A stretch of 46,292 nt of DNA from Prevotella sp. (GCA_017471245.1 JAFUVB010000071.1:1-46292), one strand, 5' to 3'. Positions 24,719-33,106 are shown, counted from the first letter of the stretch. A program made the numbers and translations. Notes: generated from the sequence alone by a model not told the origin.

Positions 24719-25720
24719 ATGAAATCATTTATCAATGTGGAGGACATCGGCGACCTCCGTCAAGCACTCGCCGAAGCACAGGAGATTAAGAACGACCGCT
24801 ACAAATATCAGCATCTCGGAAAGAACAAGACGCTGATGATGATTTTCTTCAACAACTCTCTACGCACACGCCTTTCCACCCAAAAGGCTGCAATGAACCT
24901 GGGAATGAACGTCATCGTGCTTGACGTGAATGCCGGTGCATGGAAATTAGAAACAGAACGCGGCGTCATCATGGACGGCGACAAGAGCGAGCATCTCTTG
25001 GAAGCGATTCCCGTGATGGGATGCTATTGCGACATGATTGGTGTGCGCTCCTTTGCCGGACTGAGCGACCGCGAATACGACTATGCAGAAACGGTGCTCA
25101 ACCAGTTTATCCGATACAGCGGCAAGCCGGTGTTTGCCATGGAGACGGCTACCGTTCATCCGCTGCAGGCGTTTGCCGACTTGATCACCATCTCGGAATA
25201 CTCAAAGAAACTGGAGACAACGGCATGTTCTGCCAACACTGAAAAGAAAAAGGCGAAGGTGGTGCTCACCTGGGCTCCTCACTGCCGCGCTTTGCCGCAG
25301 GCCGTTCCCAACTCTTTCGCGCAGTGGATGAATGCAGCCGAGGATGTAGACCTGGTGATCACGCATCCTGAAGGCTATGAACTGGATCCGAAATTCGTGG
25401 GCAATGCACGTGTGGAATACGACCAAAGGAAAGCATTCGAGGGTGCCGACTTCATCTATGCCAAGAACTGGAGCAACCCCGGCGTAACCAATCCAGCCGA
25501 CTACGGAAAGATAACGTCGAAAGACATGTCGTGGACTGTCGACACCGAGCACATGTCGTGGACCAACAATGCCAAGTTCATGCACTGTCTGCCCGTGCGC
25601 CGCGGCCTGATTGTCACCGATGACGTGATCGAAAGTCCTAACTCCATCGTCATTCCAGAAGCTGCCAACCGCGAGATTTCCTGCTCCGTCGTCATCAAGC
25701 GCATGTTGGAAAGCATGTAA
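24719..25720 (+). CDS. argF': N-succinyl-L-ornithine carbamoyltransferase
   Basis: This 333-residue protein carbamoylates N-succinylornithine to N-succinylcitrulline. It has FFNNSLRTRLSTQKAA, where the classical OTCase STRT motif is replaced by SLRTR as in the Bacteroides fragilis enzyme, plus MHCLPVRRG and ITHPEGYELDPKFVGNARV. The residue reported to separate acetyl- from succinyl-ornithine enzymes (Glu92 in Xanthomonas, Pro90 in B. fragilis) corresponds here to Ser90 in MDGDKSEHLLEAIP; an E92S change is reported to give succinyl specificity. An insertion of about 10 residues (KLETTACSANTEKKK) precedes VVLTWAPH. It closes the biosynthetic cluster. Confidence 0.93.
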   Translation: MKSFINVEDIGDLRQALAEAQEIKNDRYKYQHLGKNKTLMMIFFNNSLRTRLSTQKAAMNLGMNVIVLDVNAGAWKLETERGVIMDGDKSEHLLEAIPVMGCYCDMIGVRSFAGLSDREYDYAETVLNQFIRYSGKPVFAMETATVHPLQAFADLITISEYSKKLETTACSANTEKKKAKVVLTWAPHCRALPQAVPNSFAQWMNAAEDVDLVITHPEGYELDPKFVGNARVEYDQRKAFEGADFIYAKNWSNPGVTNPADYGKITSKDMSWTVDTEHMSWTNNAKFMHCLPVRRGLIVTDDVIESPNSIVIPEAANREISCSVVIKRMLESM

Positions 25721-25876
25721 GAAGCAAGAGGCATCTTTTTAGAAGCAAGAAGCTCTTTTTAGAAGCAAGAGGCAAGAAGCAAGAAGCAAGAGATTTCTAC
25801 TGAGATACAATGGTCTAAGCCAAAGCCTGTATCATAGTTCAATTCTCTTGCTTCTTGCTTCTTACTTCTTGCTTCT
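25721..25876. repeat. Inverted heptad-repeat hairpin between convergent genes
   Basis: Left arm 25761-25792 is made of AGAAGCA/AGAGGCA heptads. Right arm 25845-25876 is made of CTTGCTT/CTTACTT heptads. The 32-nt arms pair with only two mismatches around a 52-nt loop. Before the left arm, two further AGAAGCAAGA copies each end in CTTTTT (25721-25760). The element sits exactly between the ends of argF' and the mannanase gene and may end both transcripts. Confidence 0.8.
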
Positions 25877-25886
25877 CAACGGCCCC

Positions 25887-28220
25887 TTACTCGTTGTAGG
25901 CCTTCTTCATGGCATCCACCACAGTGGGGAGCGTCCACTTCAAGTCGGTGCGGTCGGTACCGTCGATGATGTTCATCCAATAGAAGGTGGCAATACCCAG
26001 ATCCTTCGCCCTTTTAACCATCTCTGCAGCCTGATCAGCAGCAGCCTTCTTCAATGAGTCAGAGGAACTTCCTGTTACAGAAACATTGTTGCCATGAGTT
26101 CCATATTCACCGATAATCACAGGAATGCCCTTGCTGACGAACCTGTTGTTCAGGCGTGTGAACATGTTTTTGATCTCATTACTGCACGTGCTGTTCCATG
26201 CGCCGTAGGTGTTAATCCAGTCATACGGGTCATAGCTATGAACTTCAGCAATGAGATGACCTGAAGCATTGTCTGTAGGTAAGGTGAAATTGTTCAGCAC
26301 GGCATCGTTGTGCGAAGCCGAATAAGTGGTCACTATCAGGTTGCGCGTTCCGTTGTTGCCGCCCGTAGAGCGCACGGTATTCACGAAACTCTGTGCAAAC
26401 TTGTTGACAGCCTCATAGCTTGAACTCTCCTTCGGGTTACTCCACTGGTTGTTCTTGTCGAGCATTTCATTATAGCCTTCAAAGAGCAGATGCTGGTCAT
26501 AGTCGGCAAAACGGGTGGCTATCTGCTGCCAAATCTTCACGAAACGGGCGTTATACTCATCATACTTGTCGATATCTGCTTTCAGCCACTCTGTGGTTCC
26601 GGCACCTGTGTCGTGATGAACGTTAAGGATGCAATACATGCCTTCGCTGATGACATAGTCCACCACCTCCTGCACACGATTCATCCACGACTCGTCGATA
26701 TTGTCGTCGCTGTCGAGATGCTGCCACCAAGTGACGGGAACGCGGATGGAATTGAATCCGCCTTGCTTCATGAAGTGCATCAGCGCCTTGGTGGTGACGG
26801 GCTGACCCCAAGCCGTTTCATATTTATCAGGACTCTTGTTGTTGCCAATCCATTCGCCGTTGCTGTCGAGCGTATTGCCCAAGTTCCAGCCAAGTCCCAT
26901 GTTCACCACAGCGTCTTTCGCGCTTTCCTCCACAAACGAAGCATTGAGATTCACTTCGTCGCGGGTGATGACACAACTCTGGTTGAACGCGTTCTTCCAC
27001 CAGTCGTTGGAAGGCATATTCGAACCATACCAAGGCATGAACCACAGCCATTTGGCACCGGCATCCCAGAAATCGCCCACCTGCGAGAACGTGCCGGCAT
27101 CGCCGTTGCCGCATTCTGCCAGAGTGACCATCTTGCCAGGATAGGCAGCTTCAATCTCACTGAACTCCTGCTCGTTCTGGGCTGCCGTCCATCCGTAAAG
27201 GTCGCGCCCGACGATATCCACATATTCATCGCCGGGATACCAGTCGGTGTCTTGATTGTATTTCGAACTGTCGCCGTTATAGTTCTGCGTTGTCCACACC
27301 CATATCAGGTTGTGGATGCCCTTCGAGTCAAAGTAATTGAACATTGCCTTCCACAGCTGCTTGTAGGTATCGGCACCGTCGTAGCCCCACCAGAACCACG
27401 AGCGAGCCCAGTCAGCCTGCTGTTTGAGCGTGGCATTTCCGGCAGCTTCGTGGAAGGGTCGCCAAATGGCGGCAATACCGGCATCCTGCAGTTTGAGAAT
27501 CACATCGGCCACCTTATCCATCTGCCCGTAGAACCACTTGTTCTCCCAAGTGCCGTTCACCAGCGCATTGGAAGCCTTGAAGGTGGTTTCCGAAGGTGTG
27601 CAAGTCACTCCTGATCCGTCGGAACCCGGTGTGGTGCTCTCTGTTTTCGGCACGTTGAAGTGCCACATCAGCGACACGATGCCGCCCGCATCAGCCCATT
27701 CCGTCACCGGCGTGATGTCGTTGTAGTTGATCCAGTTGTTGGTTGGCACATATACATGGATGAAATCATAGCAGTTGATGGCAGGATACTTGCCCGTGGC
27801 TGTATAAATCTTGTCGGCCTCTTTGTGATTCCAGTTCACATCGGCCATCACCGACGAGAGGGTCTTCGACTTATACACCAGCTGCAGATACTTATACAGG
27901 CGCTTGGCGTCTTCGTTTGCCTCGCCGTCGGCGAGCGTGATGCCGTCAACATTGGCGGGCTTGGCTATCGAGAACACCACGTTCTGGATGTTGTCGATAT
28001 TGAATTCGTCCAACGCCCCGAGGTCTTCCCAGCCTTTATAGTAGACACCTAACTTGCCGTTTTCGTGCTTCAGCGAAGATACCTCCAACGTTTTTCCGAT
28101 GAATTCTATTTCCTTCTTCTGACCATCCTTCATGTTGACGATGATCTTGTCGCCTTCCTTCTGTGCCGTGGCAGTCATTGAAACCAGCACGGCAAACAAT
28201 GAGAATAAAAGTTTTTTCAT
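25887..28220 (-). CDS. Secreted GH26-GH5 bifunctional mannanase/endoglucanase
   Basis: This 777-residue protein has a signal peptide (to about 20), a small beta-domain (about 22-90; IIVNMKDGQKKEIEF, LDEFNIDNIQNVVF) like that of the coupled tail protein, a GH26 domain (about 105-430; WRPFHE acid/base Glu near 258, TLAECGN nucleophile near 369), and a GH5 domain (about 440-775; LNVHHD, EGYNEM acid/base near 585, IIGEYGTHG nucleophile near 705). GH26 points to beta-mannan and GH5 to glucan or glucomannan; a similar mannanase/CMCase fusion is known from rumen Prevotella. No C-terminal sorting domain is present. It overlaps the tail-protein gene by 4 nt (ATGA). Domains firm, exact substrates inferred. 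Confidence 0.93.
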   Translation of the reverse strand: MKKLLFSLFAVLVSMTATAQKEGDKIIVNMKDGQKKEIEFIGKTLEVSSLKHENGKLGVYYKGWEDLGALDEFNIDNIQNVVFSIAKPANVDGITLADGEANEDAKRLYKYLQLVYKSKTLSSVMADVNWNHKEADKIYTATGKYPAINCYDFIHVYVPTNNWINYNDITPVTEWADAGGIVSLMWHFNVPKTESTTPGSDGSGVTCTPSETTFKASNALVNGTWENKWFYGQMDKVADVILKLQDAGIAAIWRPFHEAAGNATLKQQADWARSWFWWGYDGADTYKQLWKAMFNYFDSKGIHNLIWVWTTQNYNGDSSKYNQDTDWYPGDEYVDIVGRDLYGWTAAQNEQEFSEIEAAYPGKMVTLAECGNGDAGTFSQVGDFWDAGAKWLWFMPWYGSNMPSNDWWKNAFNQSCVITRDEVNLNASFVEESAKDAVVNMGLGWNLGNTLDSNGEWIGNNKSPDKYETAWGQPVTTKALMHFMKQGGFNSIRVPVTWWQHLDSDDNIDESWMNRVQEVVDYVISEGMYCILNVHHDTGAGTTEWLKADIDKYDEYNARFVKIWQQIATRFADYDQHLLFEGYNEMLDKNNQWSNPKESSSYEAVNKFAQSFVNTVRSTGGNNGTRNLIVTTYSASHNDAVLNNFTLPTDNASGHLIAEVHSYDPYDWINTYGAWNSTCSNEIKNMFTRLNNRFVSKGIPVIIGEYGTHGNNVSVTGSSSDSLKKAAADQAAEMVKRAKDLGIATFYWMNIIDGTDRTDLKWTLPTVVDAMKKAYNE

Positions 28221-28678
28221 TTGCGTGTGATTTTAATTGACTTTCCGTTCACATTTACGATATACACTCCCTTGGGCAGCATGTCTACATCTACCACCTG
28301 ATAGTCGCCAGTCTTCTCTAACGGCATGTTCACCGCCTTGCCGTCAATGGCAAAGATTCGGATGCGGGCATTCTGTCCGCGCACCACGATCCGGTTGCCC
28401 TCCATGCTAACCTCTGCATCACCTTCCACTTTGCGTATGCCGGTTGAGGTTCCGTAGGTGAACGTCTGCACCTTCTTGAGTTCGTATGATGACGACTGGT
28501 CGCCAGCCTTTACCGTCAGCATGTCGTCGGCAAACGAGATCTCAGGATTTGACGACAATGCGAACTCCACCCTGGTGTTGTCGTTGAAAGTGATGAACAG
28601 CGACTTGCCTTGTGCGTGTGCCGTCAGCGGCAAAAGCAGCATGGCGAGCATTGCGAATAAGTGTTTTCTTCTTTTCAT
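28217..28678 (-). CDS. Small exported protein: beta-domain plus T9SS-like tail, coupled to the mannanase
   Basis: This 153-residue protein has a signal peptide (MKRRKHLFAMLAMLLLPLTA), a beta-domain (LFITFNDNTRVEFALSSNP, then YELKKVQTFTYG) and a C-terminal tail (ARIRIFAIDGKAV, MLPKGVYIVNVNGKSIKI) resembling a type-A sorting domain. It aligns end to end with the protein at 7418-7876. The frame extends to 28705, and methionines at 28687 and 28705 are possible; 28678 gives the best signal peptide. It is translationally coupled to the GH26-GH5 gene and preceded by the 22-bp repeat array. It could be a surface partner or anchor of the enzyme, but nothing in the sequence proves this. Confidence 0.82.
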   Translation of the reverse strand: MKRRKHLFAMLAMLLLPLTAHAQGKSLFITFNDNTRVEFALSSNPEISFADDMLTVKAGDQSSSYELKKVQTFTYGTSTGIRKVEGDAEVSMEGNRIVVRGQNARIRIFAIDGKAVNMPLEKTGDYQVVDVDMLPKGVYIVNVNGKSIKITRK

Positions 28679-28738
28679 ATCATTCATTTTTATGTTTCTT
28701 TCCATCCAAATGGTGCATCCCCTGCAACACTTTTCATC

Positions 28739-28824
28739 AGTAAATCAATTTAATTTGCTGAGTAAATCAATTTAATTTGCATAGTAAATCAATTTAATTT
28801 GCATAGTAAATTAATTTGATTTAC
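28739..28824. promoter_or_regulatory. Phased 22-bp operator-like array
   Basis: Four tandem 22-bp units (AGTAAATCAATTTAATTTGC plus two bases) end in a near-palindromic last unit (GTAAAT, AATTT, ATTTAC). The period equals about two helical turns, so each unit presents the same face. It lies between the GH26 lipoprotein gene and the tail-protein/mannanase pair, upstream of the latter on the minus strand. Its position suggests a cooperative binding site; the protein is unknown. Confidence 0.6.
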
Positions 28825-28909
28825 TTTTCCATCTAACCGTGGCGGAGGGTGCAAACCATTGGTTTTCAACGAGTAAAGCGGCTATTTGCCGCAAGCCACT
28901 CGCTGTTGT

Positions 28910-30061
28910 TCAAGGCAGATAGATGCCGTTGAGGTCGCGAAGGAACAGCGTGCGGCGGTCGTTATAGAACTGCACGAAGTCTTCAGTGGATCGTTGGCCG
29001 GGATAAGGAGCAAAGAAATGCCCCTGCTTGTCGTGGGCATTGCGCCACACCAGCACATAGCTCACCGCATAATCCTTGAGTGCCGGAGCTAATGCTGCCG
29101 TCCACCAGTTGTCCATCGGAATGCCTTCATAGCCCGTTTCAGCCACAGCGATAGCCTTTCCGTGAGCCTTTCCCAACTGCTGCATGAACGCCAGATGACC
29201 TGTCAGCCGCCTGCCGTAGTTTGCCACCGCAGCGGTATCGCCTTCGGCACCACTGCAATAGATGTCAACACCCAGCACATCGATGAGATCGTCGCCGGGG
29301 TAACGGTCCATGTAATGCTGCTCATCGGGTTGCGCGTCGGCACCGGGACTATAGGCAAAGAGGGCATTCACCACTCCCTTTTCCTTGAGTCTCTGCCGCG
29401 TGAGCTGCCACAATGCCATATACTGCTCTTTCGAACAAACGTTCTCTCCCCACCAGAACCAGCTGCCCGTGTGCTCGTGCCATGGACGGAAGATGACCGG
29501 GACGCGCACGCCGTAGGGTGTTTCCAACGAACTGATGAACGCCGCCACGCGGTCTAACCAGCCAAGGAACAGCTCATGCCGCTCCCCTCCTTTCAGCACG
29601 GATGCCACGGTCTGCTTCTCCTGATCGGTCAGTGAGTCGGGTTTCACCCATGCCGAGCCGCCGGTAAGCGGATTGTCGAGGTGCCAGCTGAGGGTCACCA
29701 CGCCGCCACGGTCGAACTGGTCGATGATCATCTGGCGCATCTTGTCAAACGGAACGCCGTCGAGATTCACCGAGTCGCCCAACTCTAAATGGCCTAAATC
29801 GAAGCCCATCACGGCAGGATAGTCGTTGCAAACGGTCTTCACGTCGCTACGGGCAGAGTCGCCCACCCATCCGATGCCGTAGGCAGTATCATCCTGATGG
29901 CCGAACATATAGCCAGCCGAGTCGGCCTGCGCCTTCATTTTGGCAAGTAGGTTCTCCGTGCGCTGTGTGCGCCCGCTGTCTGCCAGCGGATCGTTGGGAT
30001 ATTTCTTTCCGCAGGATACGAGGAGCAGAATTAGAAAGATAATCGTAGCTTTATTCTTCAT
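28910..30061 (-). CDS. GH26 beta-mannanase lipoprotein
   Basis: This 383-residue protein has a lipoprotein signal (ILLLVSCGKK, lipid Cys near 17) and a single GH26 domain. FRPWHEHTGSWFWWG carries the acid/base Glu near 196 and AVAETGYEG the nucleophile near 308; MFGHQDDTAYG near the N-terminus is typical of the family. It would sit at the outer membrane and cut beta-mannan or glucomannan, supplying oligosaccharides to the SusC/D pair. It is shorter than, and independent of, the GH26 module of the fusion enzyme. It lies 23 nt after the small DUF3791-like gene, so the three genes probably share a transcript. Confidence 0.92.
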   Translation of the reverse strand: MKNKATIIFLILLLVSCGKKYPNDPLADSGRTQRTENLLAKMKAQADSAGYMFGHQDDTAYGIGWVGDSARSDVKTVCNDYPAVMGFDLGHLELGDSVNLDGVPFDKMRQMIIDQFDRGGVVTLSWHLDNPLTGGSAWVKPDSLTDQEKQTVASVLKGGERHELFLGWLDRVAAFISSLETPYGVRVPVIFRPWHEHTGSWFWWGENVCSKEQYMALWQLTRQRLKEKGVVNALFAYSPGADAQPDEQHYMDRYPGDDLIDVLGVDIYCSGAEGDTAAVANYGRRLTGHLAFMQQLGKAHGKAIAVAETGYEGIPMDNWWTAALAPALKDYAVSYVLVWRNAHDKQGHFFAPYPGQRSTEDFVQFYNDRRTLFLRDLNGIYLP

Positions 30062-30084
30062 CTCTACTTTGTATTTGAATATCC

Positions 30085-30294
30085 TTAAATCTTGGTATTT
30101 TGAAGTTCTCGTAACAAGTCTTCCACAATATAATAATCACTCATCAGTTGTAGCCCACTCTCAGGATTGTTCAACAAATCAAAAACCTCAGAGTTGTATA
30201 GTATATCCATTGCTCTTTCTTGTGAAACACCGAGCTTGCCGGCGAGTATATGTATGCACCTTGCTATCTTACGCCATAACACTTGATCTCGCAT
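30085..30294 (-). CDS. Small DUF3791-like protein, second of a pair
   Basis: This 69-residue acidic protein has the pattern of DUF3791-like proteins: helical, with LAGKLGVSQERAMDILYNSEV and a C-terminal YYIVEDLLREL. It has no signal peptide and no membrane segment. It pairs with the 82-residue neighbour upstream (20-nt gap) and is preceded by an unusually strong Shine-Dalgarno sequence. DUF3791 genes commonly sit beside other small genes in Bacteroidota and Firmicutes, but their function is not established. I cannot assign a role here; its presence in a mannan locus is unexpected. Confidence 0.7.
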   Translation of the reverse strand: MRDQVLWRKIARCIHILAGKLGVSQERAMDILYNSEVFDLLNNPESGLQLMSDYYIVEDLLRELQNTKI

Positions 30295-30300
30295 AGAACT

Positions 30301-30309
30301 ACCTCCTTA
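30301..30309 (-). promoter_or_regulatory. Strong Shine-Dalgarno sequence
   Basis: On the minus strand TAAGGAGGT lies 6 nt before the ATG at 30294. It is nearly the full anti-16S complement, whereas the other genes in the window show none of comparable strength. This fixes the start and hints that the gene pair came from a lineage relying on such sites. Confidence 0.7.
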
Positions 30310-30314
30310 CCCCA

Positions 30315-30563
30315 TCATTCTGCGCTTTCTTCCTTTTCCCAGTTATGTAAGGCTTCACTCACATTCCATACCACGCCTTCGATACTCTCGGTATGAAGAG
30401 TGTCATAGCAATCAAATAGCAACGCTTTTACCAAACCCTGATGATGAAGACGATTATAGAGATCTCTTGGTGAAATCCCCATTTTGCCAGCTGTTGCCCC
30501 TATCGCAAGTACAGCAAAATGCACTTTGTCATTTTCCAGTGTTCTCACTAATGGATCCGTCAT
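30315..30563 (-). CDS. DUF3791-like small protein, first of a pair
   Basis: This 82-residue protein matches the DUF3791 pattern: a helical start, GISPRDLYNRLHHQGLVKAL, then CYDTLHTESIEGVVWNVSEAL with the characteristic LHT(Q/E)S segment, and an acidic end. It is cytoplasmic by appearance. It begins 17 nt after its own -7 element, immediately beyond the terminator of the glycan-binding protein gene, so it starts a new transcript that appears to continue through the second small gene into the GH26 mannanase. The family's function is unknown. Confidence 0.78.
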   Translation of the reverse strand: MTDPLVRTLENDKVHFAVLAIGATAGKMGISPRDLYNRLHHQGLVKALLFDCYDTLHTESIEGVVWNVSEALHNWEKEESAE

Positions 30564-30579
30564 AGGTTTGATGTTTTTG

Positions 30580-30610
30580 CAAATATACGAACTTTATACG
30601 AAACGGCAAA
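30580..30610 (-). promoter_or_regulatory. Promoter of the DUF3791 pair and GH26 gene
   Basis: On the minus strand TTTG (plus 30607-30610), a 19-nt spacer and TATATTTG (plus 30580-30587) match the consensus. It begins only 10 bp from the terminator T tract of the preceding gene. Confidence 0.65.
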
Positions 30611-30619
30611 ACGTTTTAA

Positions 30620-30653
30620 GAAAAAAAAAGGGACGGACACAGTGGTCCGTCCC
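30620..30653 (-). terminator. Terminator of the SusC-led operon
   Basis: On the minus strand GGGACGGACCACTGTGTCC continues to a GTCCC arm, forming a GC-rich hairpin (30630-30653) followed by about ten T residues. It ends the four-gene susC/susD/glycan-binding operon 17 nt after the last stop codon. Confidence 0.92.
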
Positions 30654-30669
30654 TCTTGAGATTGATTCG

Positions 30670-33087
30670 TTAAGGAAGAATAGCAATTTTCGTTATTCCA
30701 CTGATATCGCCCTGGATAATCAAGCCTCCATTGTTGATGGCCTCCATGACAACATCGTCGAATACAAGTTCCATCACATCCTTGCCTTCCGACCAGTCTG
30801 TCAGGTAATACAGAGCAGTCCATGATGTGTCGTTGATCTGAACCTGGCCAGAAACAGATGGATCTTTATAGACAATGAACTTGGAACCCTTCTTTACGCC
30901 CAATTCTGCCAGCAGTTCCGGACTCAGACTGAAGCGTCCTTCGTCGCCCCAGATGAAAGTGTAAGGATAGGAGATAGCACTGCCATCCATGTTCTTCACG
31001 TAGTCGGCAATATTCTTTTCAAACGAAATCTTGATTTCAACGGCAATGCTGTTCAGAATAGCATCTTGTCCGTGAACAATCAGAAGCCCGCCCCAGTCGG
31101 TTGAACCGGCTTTCAGGTTGGCAATGGCACTGGCCGACAGAGGAATGATGTACTTGTCTGAAGACGGATCGAACGAATAAATCGTTTCAGATGCAGGCTC
31201 CAGACCCGTAGCGATGTCAATATGTCCCCAGCCGCCGTTGTATGCCTTCATCTTAGGATCTGCCCCGGTAACGGTATAGTTGAAGATGAGAGACACTTCG
31301 GCACCATCAGGCACGTCATCGAGTGCAGTTACGGGTATGCCGCCCTGCGTGCTTGTGCTCCAAGTAAGCTCAAACGGACCGTTGAAGATAACCTTCGTAA
31401 TGGAGCCTTGCGGTATCACGCTGATCTTATACTCCACCTCGCCGTTGGAAGAAACGAGCTTAACGGTAGAGGATGACGATGCTGTGGCGGGAATACCAAA
31501 CGTAAGCGTCTGTGCCGTCTCGGAGTATACGTACTTCACCTCTTCATTGTTCACGAAAACATTGGTGAGCTTGTCGGCATTCTTCACGGGAACGGTGAAC
31601 ACATCACCAGCCTGCGGCGTGTTGTCTTCGTTAAATTCGGGTAATTCGGTGATGTAGCAGAACACGGCCTCTGCAATATTCAGCTCCGGAGCATCCACTG
31701 TGGTGCCGTTTGCAAGGTTCAGCACGGGCACACCAGAGGTGCCTTCCATCGGAATACGGATGGTAAGAGTCTTGCCGTCGGCAGTTGCTTCATCCACATC
31801 TGCCGTTGCGTCGCCGAAGGTGATGCTCTTCACGAGGTCGAGATCTGTACCAGTAACAATCAGAACAGCACCGGCGGCAACAGGATTGGCATTATAGGCA
31901 GTGGCAACAGGCTTCACCAACGTGAACGGAACTTTCACTTCCTTACCGTTAGCCATGCGCAGGGTGAGACCTTCGCCTTCCTGAGCTGTTTCGGGAACGG
32001 CATTGATCACGATGCCCACACCCGTTACACTGAACTCAACAGCGTCAGCCACATTGTCGAACAACACTTCAGAAACCACATCAAGGTCTTCGCCGCGGAT
32101 AATCATGCGACCGTCTGCCTTCACTGGATTCGGAGTGACAGAGCAGTTGCTCGGAGCAACCGTTTCGATCTTTCCTACCGGCACTTCAACACCAGAGCGG
32201 CAAACCAGATTGACGTCGCCATCTGGAGCTGCTGCAGGAACGACAAATGACAATGTCTTACCGTCGCCGGAAACATTGAACTCTGTTACTTCAACACCAG
32301 CCACATCTACCTTCTCAATCAAACCGAAGTAAGAACCGGTGATGGTGATGGTCTCGCCTTGCTTCACGGTAACAGTACCCTGAGCAGAAGCCTCACCACG
32401 CGGAGAAGCCAGTTTGCTGACAGTGGCTGTTCCCACATTCAGAGCATTTTCGCTCTCGATGATGTTATAGGAAATATCGGCAGAGGGATCTTCCAGATTG
32501 GTCAGGTCAACTGTATAGAGCGAAATCTTACCAGTCTTTGCCGTTTCAGGCACTGTCACCTGAATCTTATATCTGTCGTGATAAGCGAAATCATTCTCAG
32601 ACACCTGCACGCCATCGGTGAATTCCACCATGTGGATCAGGTTCAGATAGTCACCCTCGATTGTGATCATCTCGCCCGGCATAGCAGAAGCTGGAGAGAA
32701 TGATGCAAAGTCAATGGGCTCTTCGTAGGTGAGCTCGGTAATCGTGGTGATGGTCTCATTGGTCTTGGTTGTCAAAACCACCTTACCAACTTCGGGACCG
32801 TCTTTCGGCACTTGCACGCGGATCTCACTGGGAATTCCACTCTTGATAACCTCGATGCTGGTGATGGGAGGAACGCCAGGGATGGTTACCGAAGCCACCT
32901 GATCCAGATTGGATCCCAAGAAACGCAGCATACCTCCGCGCATCACAGGCTGCGGACCATATACATTCAGATGGACACCCTGCTGATACTGATTGGTATC
33001 CAGATCGTCTTCACTGCACGCTGTCAGTGAAAGCCCTGCTACCAGGGCAATCACCAACATAGTGAATATGTTATAATACTTTTTCAT
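30670..33087 (-). CDS. IPT/TIG-repeat surface glycan-binding lipoprotein
   Basis: This 805-residue lipoprotein (lipid Cys near 24 in LSLTACSED) has about five to six IPT/TIG immunoglobulin-like repeats (about 40-530), recognisable from recurring V-x-P-x-G-x-x-(I/V)-x-I-x-G-x-(Y/D)-(F/L) segments such as VKQGETITITGSYFGLI. The C-terminal part (about 540-805) contains two beta-sandwich-like regions rich in Trp (AYNGGWGHIDI, STDWGGLLIVHG, DTSWTALYYL) that could bind glycan. It is the fourth gene of the susC operon, 19 nt after the previous one. By position it is an outer-membrane SGBP. The ligand is probably mannan, judged from the enzymes. Confidence 0.85.
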   Translation of the reverse strand: MKKYYNIFTMLVIALVAGLSLTACSEDDLDTNQYQQGVHLNVYGPQPVMRGGMLRFLGSNLDQVASVTIPGVPPITSIEVIKSGIPSEIRVQVPKDGPEVGKVVLTTKTNETITTITELTYEEPIDFASFSPASAMPGEMITIEGDYLNLIHMVEFTDGVQVSENDFAYHDRYKIQVTVPETAKTGKISLYTVDLTNLEDPSADISYNIIESENALNVGTATVSKLASPRGEASAQGTVTVKQGETITITGSYFGLIEKVDVAGVEVTEFNVSGDGKTLSFVVPAAAPDGDVNLVCRSGVEVPVGKIETVAPSNCSVTPNPVKADGRMIIRGEDLDVVSEVLFDNVADAVEFSVTGVGIVINAVPETAQEGEGLTLRMANGKEVKVPFTLVKPVATAYNANPVAAGAVLIVTGTDLDLVKSITFGDATADVDEATADGKTLTIRIPMEGTSGVPVLNLANGTTVDAPELNIAEAVFCYITELPEFNEDNTPQAGDVFTVPVKNADKLTNVFVNNEEVKYVYSETAQTLTFGIPATASSSSTVKLVSSNGEVEYKISVIPQGSITKVIFNGPFELTWSTSTQGGIPVTALDDVPDGAEVSLIFNYTVTGADPKMKAYNGGWGHIDIATGLEPASETIYSFDPSSDKYIIPLSASAIANLKAGSTDWGGLLIVHGQDAILNSIAVEIKISFEKNIADYVKNMDGSAISYPYTFIWGDEGRFSLSPELLAELGVKKGSKFIVYKDPSVSGQVQINDTSWTALYYLTDWSEGKDVMELVFDDVVMEAINNGGLIIQGDISGITKIAILP

Positions 33088-33106
33088 TGTGATTCAACAT
33101 TTAGAA

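Noticed and set aside
26490-27614. 374-residue open frame antisense to the mannanase
   Set aside because: It is the shadow of the GH26-GH5 coding sequence, with no signal peptide, motif or promoter of its own.
28739-28824. CRISPR-like repeats before the mannanase pair
   Set aside because: Four abutting units with no unique spacers; better read as an operator array.
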